The position numbers were made by a program, and so were the translations under genes. Shown here piece by piece: positions 34,515-47,365 of a DNA stretch of 64,000 nucleotides (within the stretch, counting starts at the first letter, position 1; every line of letters starts with the position of its first letter). The DNA lies in assembly GCA_021234155.1 (NCBI GenBank), contig JAJEKV010000005.1, positions 10,472,572 through 10,536,571 on the forward strand, given 5' to 3'. The notes below the pieces were generated by a model, which saw only the letters and a program-made list of their open reading frames with translations, did no database searches and was not told the DNA's origin. Source of the DNA: Isoetes taiwanensis. Lineage: Eukaryota > Streptophyta > Lycopodiopsida > Isoetales > Isoetaceae.

Positions 34515-34740
34515 TAAATAATGCCTACTAGGCCTCAACTAACATCATATATCCATATAACATGATAAATAATGAGAATAACATCTAATCCTAATCACAT
34601 CTATCTTACAGTTAGGGTTCATTGATTAAAATTTATGAGCCGAACTGAGGGTTCTAGAATGGCCCTATTAGAGATACGAAATACTAACTCATCTGGATTT
34701 TGATAACCTACCAAGAAATCTACCCAAAATATGTGCTCGA
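34515..34740. repeat. Probable gypsy LTR portion (left)
   Basis: Aligns with 39135-39400: CTACTAGGCCTC, then CATATATCCATATAACATG, CATCTAATC, GGTTCTAGAATG and CTACCAAGAAATCTAC. The right copy has about 38 extra bp. Confidence 0.8.
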
Positions 34741-35779
34741 AGGATCCCTCCCCCCCAATGGTGCCTCCATCGCCCAGCAGGTGTTTTGGGGTAGCTTCCA
34801 CTTTTCTTGATGCGCATATGCCCGTGGGGCTGCTGCACTATGCTGTACTGCAGCAGACGATCCTTGAAATGGAGCTACGAACGCGAACAAAGGTCAAGAA
34901 CTGCGGGAGCCCGAGAATGGTCCAGGTTTAGGGTTTTGGCCTTAGTAGGTTAGGGTTGACATGTCATGCCATGTGGCTCCAATGGGGTGCGTCCGTGTGG
35001 CGGGTCACCAAGTGGATGGAGCCACTGTTATATATAATGACTTAGCCGTACTTCCTTAGTGTATACAAGGGGATGGCCTAAAATATATGTATTTATACCC
35101 CATCTTCTTGGGGAATGTCACATCATCCCCACAAAAGCATAATGTTGTCCTCGGCATTACGATAGGGTGAACGAACACGCATCAACCTTAACGACTGACA
35201 CAAACATAAAACATAGTCAAGAATGTAATACTTAGAATTTTATTATAACGATAAGCTTCCATTTATTTAATTATAACGATAAATTTAAAGAGTATATTTA
35301 CATACTTATACAAAATTGGATTAGCCCCAATAATTTCATCTTCATCACAACATAGTATCATAGTATCATAAGAACATACTTAGGAGTCGTAATTAAACAC
35401 AAAATTTATAACTCCTATTCTTCTCGTGATGCGCGCCCTCCCTTATGCTTCTCCTCTATCGGCCTGCAATACATAGCACATCACGTTAGTTTAGTTAACA
35501 ATTGGTTTTTAAGTGGACCACCCCCCTAATTACCTCCTTGAGCCAAACTACTAGCTCAAGATTACCCCTACATACCTGCCCTGAATCATAGCCCATTTAG
35601 ATTTAAGCATAGGGAACATCTAAGTTGGTCCCATCATCGCCCATGATTAGATGCCTATTACATGACCTCCGATCATGCGCACACGCAGCGCGTCATGGTT
35701 AGGGGACATTTAAGATGATCCCATCATCGCCATCGCATGCCTACTTCTATTGAGAAACTTCCACCTTGGACACTGGATT
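34741..35779. other. No gene seen; inner LTR or gypsy 3' region
   Basis: Lies between the left LTR-like repeat and the integrase. Two phrases containing CCCATCATCGCC repeat near 35620 and 35720. No coding signal. Confidence 0.4.
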
Positions 35780-37680
35780 GTGCCACGTATCTGGGGTCAA
35801 GCATTGATAAATGTAATTAATCATGAAGGGAGACTTCTTCGATGACTCTTGCTTCGTATTATTGTACGCAAACTCAATTAGGTGGATGTAATCGGACCAT
35901 TTGGATTGCTTGTTCTAAACGTAGTTTCTCAACATGTTTTCCAAGATTCTATTGATACGCTCCATTTGCCTACCTGTCTGTGGATGATAACCATAACTCA
36001 TCCACAACTTAGTGTAGATCGTGTTGAAGAAGTCTTGCCAAAAGGCATTGATGAACTTCGGATCTCTATCGGAGACCGTCACCCTGGGCATTCTATGCAA
36101 TCTAGAAATCTTTTTGGTAAACAACAAGGTTGTGTCTATGGTACGACATGACAAGAAATGTGCCATCTTAGATAACTTGATCAAGGCATCAAAGCCCCTT
36201 GTGCTTGAAAGGCTCGTTATGAAATCCATGCTGACAACCTCCCACTTGACGTCTGGCACCATCAAAGGTTCCAGAGCTCCCGGGATTCAAAGTTATTCCG
36301 CCTTTGTCTGCTGATACAATGGGCACTTCTAGATGTACCTGATTATTAGCTTCTTCATGCCCGGCCAGAAATAGTTACTTCTATGCTTGAAGTAGGTCTT
36401 AATAAATCCTGCATGGCTGACAATAGGGCTATTACATATATCATTTAAGATTAGCTTCCTTACTCTTGATGCTTCAGGTTGTGGTATAAGAGGTTGCCTT
36501 CCTTTTTAAAATGTGTGAAGGTCTCTCTTTCCTTATCCGTCCTTGCGTTCTTGCAAAGACTAGCCCATACGTGCTTGAATTCCATGCTAGAGCGAATGGC
36601 CTCTACCTTCTTATCAAATTTGCTTGACAAGTTGGAGATGGCATTGCAATGTACTCGATTGTCTAAATGACTATCGAGGGAGCGCGCTGGCAACCACATT
36701 CGATTTGCCTGGCTTATATGCTATCTCAAACTCATGTTTCTTGAGAAATTCCATCCAACCCTTCTGCGTCGAGTTGAGAAGTGGTTGCATTTTAATATAC
36801 TGGAGACTCTGCTGATCCATATCCATCTAGAATTTTCTGCTAAGCAAGTAGTGCCTCCATATGCAAAGAGCTCTTAGAACTGCTAGAAGCTCTTGGTTGT
36901 GCGTTGGATAGCATTGTTTGGCATCGTTCATCTTCTTAGAGTCGTAGGCCTCTACTCTTCCTTCTTGCATGAGGACTCTTCCCGCTACTATCTTGCTTGC
37001 GTCCGTTGCTACCAACTTGTCCTTGTTTGGGTTGGGTAGGGTTAGCATTGGTGTTGTAATCAAGGCTTCCTTGAGATGTAGTCATGGCTTCCTTGACTTT
37101 CTTGTGCTTATTAAGGTCCGAAAAAGGAGCTATTCACTTAACAAAGTCCTTGATGAATCCCTTATAATACTCCACAAGACTGAAGAAGGCCCTTGCTTTT
37201 GAGATATTTTTCGGTGCTGGCTCATCGTTTATAGCTTTGATCTTTACCGAATCATTGAAGATTCCATCCACTGACACCACGTGCCCCAAGTACTCAACCC
37301 CAGGTGTTACAAAATGGCACTTCGAAATCTTAGAGAAAAGACAGTGTCGCCTCGATTCTTCTAGAGCTCTTCTCATGTGCAGCACATGTGCTTCACTTGA
37401 CTTGTTGTAGATGAGAATGTGGTTGAATAAAATCACAACAAACTCGTTCAAGAAATCTCTGATAGAGCAGAAGACATGACTCTAATTTAATAGTTGCCAT
37501 ACCACAGTCCAAAGGCGGTGTTAAGGATGTTTTCCTCCTTTGTTCTTATCGGGTGATATCTGGATCTTTGGTCTAACTTGGAGAAGACTTTAGCTTCCTG
37601 GATCTGGTCCATCAAGACATCTGCCATTGATCTTTAATTTCCAGGATATTTATCGTCGTCCTGTTTGGCTGCCAATGCTT
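35780..37680 (-). pseudogene. Ty3/gypsy pol: RT, RNase H, integrase remnants
   Basis: Minus strand, high to low coordinates. RT palm at 37480-37680 (RYHPIRTKEENILNTAF-like) and at 37134-37451 (VEYLGHVVSVDGIF, where the YxDD box is replaced by ILFNHILIYN). RNase H at 36827-37063 (LVATDASKIVAGRVLMQEGR, LLAVLRALCIWRHYL). A spacer region follows at 36460-36699, then integrase at 35915-36265 (VSMDFITSL, TVSDRDPKFINAFW, GYHPQTGRQMERINRIL). The RT catalytic Asp pair is lost and the frames are disconnected. Family assignment is secure; the element is dead. Confidence 0.9.
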
Positions 37681-39134
37681 AACTCTGCCCTGCTTATGGT
37701 GATGTCAAAGTTGACTGTTGTTCCTTTGATGTTGCGAATTGCTTCATCTTACCATATTACTGTCCTAGGTTAGACTTAAAAGTCTCATTCTTAAAGATGT
37801 CTGCCTGGGTTAAAGAATTATTTATATAAATCCTATGACTAAAAGATTCTGTCGACATGACATTTCCTTGGGTCAGACAAGACAATCTATTTAAATAATT
37901 ATGCATGGAAAACAAAGGAAAAATGTGAAGTGCCAGAAGAAATGTCTTTGCTAGTAAAACCTCCAATCTCTAGAACTAGAAGGATTTCATGATCTTTCGG
38001 CAAGGAGATATTGTCCAGATTCGTGTAGCTACTCGTAGAACTAGAGTTGATGAGGAATAAGATGATTGCATTCTGGTGCTGTTATCCTTTAGCAGTTTGG
38101 CCTTGATGGCTTGTAATTCTTCCTTATTCAAAGCATCTATGCTTGAAGTCTAGATCTGATACTGCCATCGGTCTGTATGTCTAAGATGGTTGCCCTTCCT
38201 AGGAGATATGTTCAGTCTCATATTGTGCTAGGCACATGCTCCTCCATTGTGTGGTAGGACTCATCGAAAGAGTCCGAGCTGCTGGGTTCTATATTTGGTC
38301 TTGGCCGCCAAGCCTTGGGGATTCGTTGTCTGCCATTACCGCGAGTTCTTTAACATTCAGATGCAAGCAGGGGCTTCTAACCTTCCTAACTACCTGTTTG
38401 ATCCTCCCAACAATTTGGCTTCTTTGATGGTGGCTCTTCAAGAGCTTTTGCCTCCATTGATGGTTGATTCTGTCTATTCTTAGCACCTTTGGGTCGATCT
38501 CGCGAATTGTTTGTTCGATGTGTTGCATGACAACTTCAAAGATTTGCTTAGAATTCGCCTTAGAAGGAAAAGGGAGAGGTTCATCTACAATTTGTAAACT
38601 TCTATAGAATAGGGATGCTTCATAGAATTTTTTTAGTGGTCAGTTTTCTTAAGAATCAATGTATTATAACTATGGGTTATTAATTAAAGCACTTTCTCTA
38701 TTTCTAAAAATTTCTCTATTTCTTTTGGGCCAATTATTGGTCATTTCGCGCCATTTTATTTCAAGCTTCCCCTTGAGCATTTTTTCATTCAATTTTCACT
38801 TGTAAGATGTAGCTCATGAACAACTTGAGCTCAAATTACTCAAATGTTTCTTTTGACTGTATTATTTCTAACCCCTAGTCTATAACATAATCTAAATTAT
38901 GACCCTGTTAATGGAAAAAAAAAATTCTCCCACTTTCCCTGGTTCAAGGCTGGAATTCCCATTCCAATCCTTTACTAGGCTAGTTAGCTACTATCTAGGG
39001 TCATGGCCAGTCTAATCTTGGTCAACCAAGATCATTGCAACATCTGGCGCATGGGCCCTCTGTCTATCTCACATCAGGCATGACTGGACAACGAGCAGAG
39101 GACACGGAGGTGTCTTGCCTGCCCATTGCATCAT
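37681..39134. other. Gag-position region, no readable gag
   Basis: This is where gypsy gag should lie on the minus strand, but no zinc knuckle or capsid motif is readable. Short ORFs at 38236-38528 on both strands have no family match. Confidence 0.4.
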
Positions 39135-39400
39135 CTTAATGGCTACTAGGCCTCTACCCCCCTTCCCAATACAAGAGGTACAAACATGAGATCAACTAAC
39201 TTCATATATCCATATAACATGATAAATAATGAAAATAACATCTAATCTTGATCACATGTATCTAACTTACAGCTAGGGTTTATTGATTAGGTTCATGAGC
39301 CAAACTAAAGGTTCTAGAATGTTTGTACTAGAGATACGAACTGCTAACTCATCTGGAATGCTAAGTTCCAGATGATCTACCAAGAAATCTACTTGAACAA
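39135..39400. repeat. Probable gypsy LTR portion (right)
   Basis: Partner of 34515-34740 in the same orientation. Confidence 0.8.
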
Positions 39401-41380
39401 CTCTTCGAACCCAAAATGGATATCCTTGAACGATCTTTTAATACTTCATGTGGAAATAGAGGAAACATTTTTACTCCAGTCTACAAGGTGACCCATTTCC
39501 TGCCTACAAGGTAGATCCATTCAAAATTGTCTTACAAAGATTTGAGAACTATACACAAGGATAAGGGTGAATTTTGATTGTGGATTTCTTGATAAAATGA
39601 GGTTTTGGTACATTGCTGCTGCAAACCACATATATGCATTATATGTTTATTGTACTCTATATGACAAATTACACTTGTACTATATGTCCAACCATTTTGT
39701 TTTGGAAGTTACTCCCGAAAGGTGCTATGATATAAAATAAATGTATTCAACTTGGAGCGAATTGCGATATATAAACATGTTTTTGTCTCTCAGTATAGAT
39801 GTGTCCAGGATCATTGCATAATTCCAATGCTACAGTACCACTAGATTCTTGTCCTTCTCTTTTCAATTCACTTTGGCATAGTCGAAGATCCAAGTTCTTG
39901 AACAAGATTGTTTCCACTGTCCTCTTCATGATTACCTGCTGGTTTATAAGAGGTCATTGATGCATGTTTTATGTTGCATATTGTCATCCAATTTAGCCAA
40001 GCCGCCAACGTCTTGTAGCGTAGCTTTCTTACACTTGTCTCCTTCAAAGGTAATGTAGCAGGGATAGCACTGCAAGAATAATTTGTTGCAGCAATAAGGC
40101 AACTGAAATGGATAATATTCCCAACACATTTTATCAACCTAGGTTGACATGGATAAAGTAACGCCACTCTAATATGCATGAAGTAACTCTAACTGCCATC
40201 AATATTGGGATCAACAATTGCTTGGAAGGAGAAATTCATCTACTTGGATTGCAACATTTGTAAGTCTTCACACATTTAAGTGTGCAATTGATCCATGAAA
40301 TTGCAGGGAAATGTTACATTAATTTGAATATGTTCAATTTGAGAGACAATATCAGTCTATAACAAACAATTGCCATACAATTTAATATTTACCACTATTC
40401 ATGAAATAAGAATTATGAAGGTTACCTTCCTGCCAGTTCTAGCCGAACTTGTTTCCACAGAATTAAAGTACACAATTGTGAAGTGAAAGCAAGGATGCCC
40501 CTAATAGGCCCAGTCGATTAGATAACAAACAACACCAATGTGAAAATAAGGTGCTAGAACCTACAAGTATTCCCCAACATACCACTTTGATTAGACAGGT
40601 ACAATATATACTTCTAAGTTAGGAGTTGAACCTGAACTATCAAATTACTCTTATTTTAATCCATATTAGCTTAACACTTTATTGCTCAACGTGCGTGGAG
40701 TTTGACAATCTTTACAATTCACAGAACCCTCTCGGCGATATCCATTTTTCTTGCCATCTAGAAAAAACTAGAATTCACCATTCTCATTCATATAATCTAA
40801 AAGTGTTTAGAAGCTCCTTGCAGTCAAACAATGTGCACTCTTCTTCTACGCTAGTGACCATATTGTCCAGGTTTACGCAAATAATTGTTAGCTCCAGTGG
40901 TGAAGATCCATGAAGATGATCCTCTACAGGTATCCAGTTCCAATGATTTACCCTCCAGGTTGTTCTTCTTTGCTCAACAAAATAATTAAAATACAAAGTT
41001 TGCCTTGATATCCAATATTTGTTATGTAGCAACATCAAACTCTTTAGTATCATATCAATGAAAGATAGCTATATTCTTTTACCTGAAAAGAAGAGTATCG
41101 ATTGTAACTGCACATTATCTAGTTTCATTGCCACTGATATGTTCTTTCTTCCTCCGTTTGCTGAGAGGTAAACTATCCAAAATTTCACGAGATATTTGGT
41201 GTGACTCTCACTGAGGGTTCATTCTGAAATAGAGAAGAAAAATCATAAATTGGTAGGAATATCTTGCCAACACATCGTACGCCATCCCTTTCTGTCAGTG
41301 CCTTATAAATCTCTTTCCCAATTTGATCTTTGCATGCTGATAATATTTTAACTCGGGTGAAATAGAAGATGGGAAACTTT
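39401..41380. other. No recognisable gene
   Basis: Open frames at 39868-40179, 40626-40913 and 40784-41053 were read on both strands. None shows a known domain. AT-rich. Confidence 0.45.
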
Positions 41381-43033
41381 AGGGTGCACTAGGGCGGCGG
41401 CGGCGTCCGCCTGAGCAGAGAGAGTTCATACAGAGAGCTCGTGGGCTAGAAGAGCAGCAAGCAGGCTGCTTCTGTCTTGCCAAGGCCAGAGCAGATCAAG
41501 ATGTATTTTCCTTCCATTTCCATTGGAGTCTGCTATAGTAGCGATTAGGCTGGGGTATGGCCGCCATTCCAACTAACCCTCTTTAAACAGCAGGTTGTGA
41601 TTTGGTAAGGGTCCTATTTCGTGTATTTGCCATGAGTTTTTGGTTCTCAGACAGAGTTAAGCTAGCAAGTAACATGTGCTCATAGATCTGTGATGGCTTA
41701 GAATCTCTGAGCTCTAGTTTCGTCTGAGTCTTATCTTTTCGCTGTTGCTAGCGCATATAAACAGTAAGAGGCTTGATTTTTCAGATCTGATGCCGCACTC
41801 ACTGCGGTGGTGTCTGCACTCATTGCAGATTTGTGGTCTGCACTCATTGCAGATTTATGGTCTGCACTCATTGCAGTCCTGCTTGTAGTTGAATGAAATG
41901 GTATAGAAGCAGGTCTTCTGTGTTGCTTGCCTATTACTGTTTCTATGCTAGATGAACACCTTGAATATTTAGGCTATGTTCCTTTTGTATAGCTCTAGTT
42001 TGGTGGGATAAATTATGATTTCTTCTACAGCTTGGCAGTTTCAGTATCAGATTTGTCTTTGCATTTTCATTTGGCTGGTGCTCTTCCTACTCTTGCAATA
42101 GCAAATCAGCAGAGAATCCAATGGGTTTTGAATTTATTAAGCTGGCATTTGAAGCCTCTCTATTCTATGTGGATGAACTTTGTGAGAGTAATCGTTTGCG
42201 CAGGATTTACAAGAAAATATTTCGGTGGGGAACTTAATATTGGAAATCATGTTTCAGATGATGGTATCTAGGTGAGGATGCGGTGATGAATTTGGCACTT
42301 ACACTCTACATTGGAGTTAGATCATTAAGTGCAACTATTCTTTTAGAAGGATGTTCAGATAGGCCCGTGCACTCTTGTCCCAGCCAAGAGAAGCTTTATG
42401 TGGCATTTCTATAATCTATTGTCCCAAGAATGGCTACCTGCAGTATTAGGAGACAGGAGGCCCCTGATATATGCGCACATGGTTCTAGGGGAGACAAGGC
42501 CACTAGGGCTAGATGTTATGGGTCAGTTTTGGCACTTCGATTCTAGGGCAGTTTCGCTTGGAGTGATGGTTGGAGAAGAGGTAGAGCAAGGATCCCATAG
42601 TATCCGGCTGTCACCTGAAGCTGCTATTTTCGGGGAGAAGCTTCATCGGGATCATGGGTCAGAATTGATGGCTTGCAAAGGTTGTTCTGGTGCCACTAGT
42701 AATTGGAATTGTCTCATAGAATTTGGACTTTAAGTGCTACAACTTAGGGCCAGTTTTTTTTGAGGTTACTGGGGCGGGATGGTTACATAAGCAGTAGGAA
42801 ATTGAGGAATTATCTTCCATAGTACTTGGTTGTTGGGAAGAGGCTGCGGCTATTGCTATAGTACTTTTCGGAAAAGCAGTGGCCCCCCATAGTACTAATG
42901 AGCAAGGAAGAGGTTGAGAGATCTCCAATAGAGTACTGCAGTGGCTGGCTGTGTATCTTACTATGCTCTTCACTAATTGGGTGAATAAGGGCTTTGTACC
43001 AATTTTATATTAATAAAAATAAAAATCTTACCC

Positions 43034-43062
<29 letters not shown>
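41381..43062 (+). mobile_element. Poly(A)-ended retroposon-like unit
   Basis: The stretch ends in GGGCTTTGTACCAATTTTAT, AATAAAAATAAAAATCTTACCCT and then an uninterrupted A28 (43035-43062), the hallmark of an inserted polyadenylated transcript or a LINE/SINE tail. Its start is uncertain; I place it at the GC-rich sequence near 41381 (GGCGGCGGCGGCGTCCGCC). Two open frames (42032-42271 and 42398-42733) have no known domain. It contains the hairpin array at 41792-41876. I could not find a target duplication. Confidence 0.4.
41792..41876 (+). repeat. Tandem array of four small hairpins
   Basis: A 24-bp unit is repeated: three copies of CTGCA-CTCAT-TGCAG, and before them a variant CCGCA-CTCAC-TGCGG. 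Both forms are perfect 5-bp stems with a 5-nt loop, so the change in the first copy is compensated across the stem. Confidence 0.85.
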
Positions 43063-43064
<2 letters not shown>

Positions 43065-45307
43065 CAAACAGCACTAGCCTTGACAAAAGCCATACTAGCC
43101 ACTTCTACATACCTTGGTCAATCCCTTGGTACTGTTATCTATCCGACCATGAGACCCTTTAGGTCAAAGACGGCACATCCAGTCCTTGATCTCAGGAGAA
43201 TTAACAAGAAAAACCAAACTTAAAAAGGTCCACCAACCTTTTACTTTTTCCAAACCATATTTGTCTTCAATACATGGACAACCTCACATTTAGATCATTA
43301 AATTTTAATTCCTTATTGAAGACACCTACTTCCATGAACATCAAATAACACTTAGTCATCTGATTTTTGTTCATTTTTAACAGCCCTTTGCAGGCATCTT
43401 GTTCATGAGCCATACTACCAAAACTTGTCCTTTCTGTGTCACTAAGTAACTGATCACCTTGTGTCAGAACACCCAGGATTAATTTGTGTCAAATCTTAGT
43501 GCAGTACTTAGCCATATGTAGTTCAACATATCACATATTAGTGTTTCAATAAAATACCCGCCCTTTCATTACTTAAGCATCAGATTACATCCTTTAACAG
43601 CAGCCTATTAAATGTAGTTGCAATTCCATGCATCAACCAAGTTAAACATAGATACCTTAGCATCATACTCTGCCCATATTTGCCATCCAAAATAGTTGTT
43701 GTTCATATGTTTAATCACTAGGGTCAGAAGCTACTAAATCATCTTAAAACATATCCAAAATTTCTTTTTCCTTTCAGCTGTACAAACTCAAGGTTTTCAG
43801 CATAAAATTTTCCTGATATAGCATGTCCTAGCAACTATTTGCTTAGTCAACATACCTTTGCTTCATAAAATCAAATAGAAATAGGTCTTTGCCTAAGTAA
43901 AACTTCCCAACTTAGCAGTCTATCTTCTGCTATCCATCTCCCATGCAGCTGAACTTGATCAAAACGACAAAAAGGAGACAGTAAGAGAAGAAACCCCGTA
44001 CCTGCAGCCAAACATGCACACGTTAGCAGTATTCCCGGTAACGATGCAAGGGCCAAAAGGTACATTGGTGTTTCTTGGCTTATCGCCTTTCACTGATTAT
44101 ACCCCTTTTGCCCTTGATCAAATAAAGCAGATAAAGAAATAGAACCAAATACTTAATCATAAACCAATGGTCATTATATATAATTCAAGTCATTCCTGTT
44201 ACATAACTATGCATTATACAACTGCATACATGCTGATCTCAGCCCTTACATGTTTTAAAACTAAAATATAGCATAATCCTCGATAGTAGATAATAAGAAA
44301 TGTCTATTAATTAATTTTGCATACACAGATTGAAGCTATGCCTCACCACTGGTTATGCATCATTATTACAGCCAAACAAATCTGCAACATACCTCTTTAT
44401 GCAAGCCCTCATAATTTAGGTTCAGCAAAAACAAACCTTGGCTTGTGTGCAAGAGCACAGTTCTACTGCCCACCTTAATTTAAACTGGGCAAAGCAAAGT
44501 TATATCTATCTAATGTACACGAAAAAAAAGATCCCTGCTAAGCCGCTTTGCGTTCTGCCCTTGACTTACAGCCACATCTACTTCAGTCCATATTTCTTTA
44601 GACTTGAATGAACAAACATTCATACCTGGTCATTTTGCATAAATTCGTCTTTCGTTTGTGTCTCAGGGACGTAGTGCTCCATATAGAAGGGCTCCCTTGA
44701 CGAAAATTTAGCTACTTGCCTTTATTAAAAGGTACAGCCAATGTAGCATATTGTTCTCCTGCATTATCGGCATAGCCTATTTTCAGTGTATCTTCCCCTG
44801 GCAACTAACCCACGACCACTGTCTTGCTCATCCATGTTCAAATCACTACTTCTAGAGCTAAGATGAATCCAGAGCAGGCGCTTAGAGCAGGCGCTTGTTT
44901 AGAAACGCCCCATCACAAAAACTAGAAGCTTCATTCTCTGATACACGAAACCTCTTTTGCAAAAGCCAAAATATGCTCTTCATGCCGTAAAAATCATTAA
45001 CATAAATGCTGGTGGCTCAAGCTTTCCTGGGAAAATGCACCAAGACCTTGCCACATTTACCAATGGTCCAATGGAGATCTAAGAATCCAAATCCGTCAAT
45101 GTGCCTTTATATTATTGGATCTTATTTTGAGGCCCACATTTTGGGCCACACGTTAAATCTTGCCTTGTTGGCATTCAACATCTTTCCTTGATCTAAAAAG
45201 GCATCATTGAACATACCTTTATGCTCTTTGTATTGGGGCAACGAACCCTATGTGTTGGGTTGCGAAGCAGGCATTTAACCTTCCCCAACTCCTCCTCTTT
45301 TAGCAAC
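43063..45307. other. No recognisable gene
   Basis: 2.2 kb without a convincing gene. 44871-44896 is a tandem pair of AGAGCAGGCGCTT. A minus-strand frame at 43871-44065 starts with a hydrophobic segment (MYLLALASLPGILLTCACLA) but leads nowhere. Confidence 0.45.
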
Positions 45308-47365
45308 ACCCTCGATGGTATGCAGGCCGAGTTACTCAAATGGGCAGGGCAGCCGCTTATGCCGGTCCTCACTACCTTGTTCAACAGAGCATTGCAGGAA
45401 GGTTTCCCCCGACAATGGACCATCAGCAGGGTTGTTCCCATTCACAAGGCGGGCGACCCACACTGTCCGGCCAATTACCGGACGATCATGGTCGGTTTCA
45501 AGATTTGCCAAACCGTTATCGGCATTCTCGGCAAAGAATTGACCCGGGGCGAGGAAAGCCAGATGTGCGAAGCCCCCCACAGTGTGCTTTAGACCCCGCC
45601 ACTCAACGATTGACCATATCTTTACACCGCAGTAATCGATTGAAGACGGCCGGAATCATCTGGCAGACTTGTATTGTCGCTTTGTGGACTTCGCTAAGGC
45701 TTTTGATACTGGTCCCCGAAAAGTCGTGGGCTAGATCAGGCCAACCGGGCTCCCGGCCGCCGTGCGTAATGCCATATACAAAGTTGTATGAGAGTTGTTT
45801 TGGCAGATGCGTACCGGACGGGCCAAGCATTCACCAAGAGTATCGGGTCCCGGGGGTTGCCCCCTCTCACCAACACTTTTTGGCCTCTACATTGATCAGT
45901 TAGAGCCCTGGCTTACTGAGCATAGGGGGGATGGCATACAACTTTTGCACCAGGTCATCCGCCACCATCTATGCGCGGACGATGTTGGCCTCGCCGCCCA
46001 CACCCCGAAGCTATGCGGGGTCTCACCGGATGCCCTAGACACATTTTTGTCGCTACGACACGCGTGAATCCGCCCAAGACCGGTGGTTCTCATATCCTCT
46101 TCCGCCACCCCATGCCTCCCCGTGACTCACATATCGGGGACGTACTTGTGGGCGTTACGCCCACCTACAAGTACCTAGGGGTGGAGTTCCCCTCCTCGCT
46201 TCTGGCGAGGCGGCTATCCGGCTGCGGGTGACTTACAGCCGAAAGCGCGCTTTATGCCATGCGTAACAACAAATCACCGGCGTGAGCTCTATGATTGGGG
46301 CCATCACTCACATCCGTTTTGAACCGGTCGAGCCCTCGCCCTTCAGACGGGTCGAGGTTTGGGGTCCGGCCATCTCTTTGGCGACTGGAATGAGTTGGAG
46401 CAGGTGCGTAAGGCATTTTGGCACGGGCACTTGGGGTGAAACCTTGTCCCCTATCGATTCTCGGCCGCAGAAAACCGGATTCTTGCCGCCGGTGGCAGCC
46501 CTTGATAGACACATCGTCTATTTTTCAAAAGCGGTTACTATGGGTGATGCTCGGCTCCCCACCGGGCTTACACCGTGGGCAATGGGTCCGCGCCGGCTCG
46601 GGGCTGTTGGAGGGCTAAAAGAGATCGGTGGTTCACCGGATGGGAACGCGAGAACCTGGATGCGTCGCGGTGGACCGGCGGCCCGATCGTGGACGACTGC
46701 GGGAGTACCTAGATGCTTGCTTCCTTGGCAAGCTCTGGGACCCCTCTAAGCGAGTCAAAATGGCCCATTACAAGGAGCACATCAACCCGTGTAGGCGGGC
46801 CCACGACTCTACCGCGTTCCCAAGCGCCCCGAAAAGCGCGAGACTCATTGCCTCCATTCGCACAGTGCCCACCATCTTCGCATCGAGGCAGGCGGCAGTG
46901 GATTGGGGAGCCCCCCGCCAGACGAGCTCTGTCAGTCTTTGTCAAGCGGGTGCCATTGAGGATGAGTCTCACACTTTCGAGTTGCCCGCGTTGGTCGATC
47001 CGTGCCAACACGCTCCTTTATAATGACCGCCAGGACTTGCCCTTACATTTGCCGATGAACACACCGCCCGGGGTCGTACATTCAGGAGGTCTTTGGACTG
47101 CGAGGTCACCTTTGCCCCCCGCTTCGGCCCTGCCGTGATTGGGCACTCTGGTGCGGTGCATGATCAGATATATTTGGGTGTTTTTGGCATTTTATATGTT
47201 AGGACAGTTTGTCAGCAGGCTGATTGCTGCCACGGTTTTTCCCTCGAAAACCCTTCGGGGCGGGGGTTGTTTAGTCCAGGCAGTAATCCGCCTGCTGCAT
47301 TTTTGTATTGGGTCCCATAGACCGATTGGTCTCCGTGGACGATAAAAATACCTTCCTTCCTTCCT
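45308..47365 (+). mobile_element. 5'-truncated LINE, copy B, unusually GC-rich
   Basis: Begins within the RT: DGMQAELLKWAGQPLMPVLT, then ALQEGFPRQWTISRVVPIHK and FVDFAKAFDT (motif A). It continues with GGCPLSPTLFGLYIDQLEPW and HHLCADDVGLAAHT, where the YADD box reads CADD. Then TYKYLGVEF, VEVWGPAIS, a C-terminal region (HYKEHINP) and a damaged zinc finger. It ends GGTCTCCGTGGACGATAAAA and (CCTT)n. The body is rich in G+C and CpG while its flanks are AT-rich, so it stands out by composition from both flanks and the other LINE copies. Multiple frame breaks make it dead. Confidence 0.92.
47319..47332 (+). other. LINE 3'-terminal stem-loop, copy B
   Basis: AGACC-GATT-GGTCT hairpin followed by CCGTGGACGATAAAA. 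Confidence 0.75.

Larger units (their letters stand above)
34515..39400 (-). mobile_element. Decayed Ty3/gypsy element
   Basis: Internal RT, RNase H and integrase remains (35780-37680, minus) lie between two direct repeats (about 34515-34740 and 39135-39400) that I interpret as diverged LTR portions. RT precedes integrase on the coding strand, which defines Ty3/gypsy. LTR ends, target duplication, primer site and a clear gag could not be located, so the outer limits are approximate. Much older than the copia element. Confidence 0.75.

Noticed and set aside
39868-41053. Several 80-100 codon ORFs on both strands
   Set aside because: No motif, frames do not link, AT-rich composition. Kept only as gap description.
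42398-42733. 111-codon ORF in the poly(A)-ended unit
   Set aside because: Composition is not protein-like by family resemblance and I recognise no motif; it may be part of a non-coding retroposed RNA.
43871-44065. Minus-strand ORF with hydrophobic start and a possible GT donor
   Set aside because: No convincing downstream exon or family; a single hydrophobic segment is not enough.
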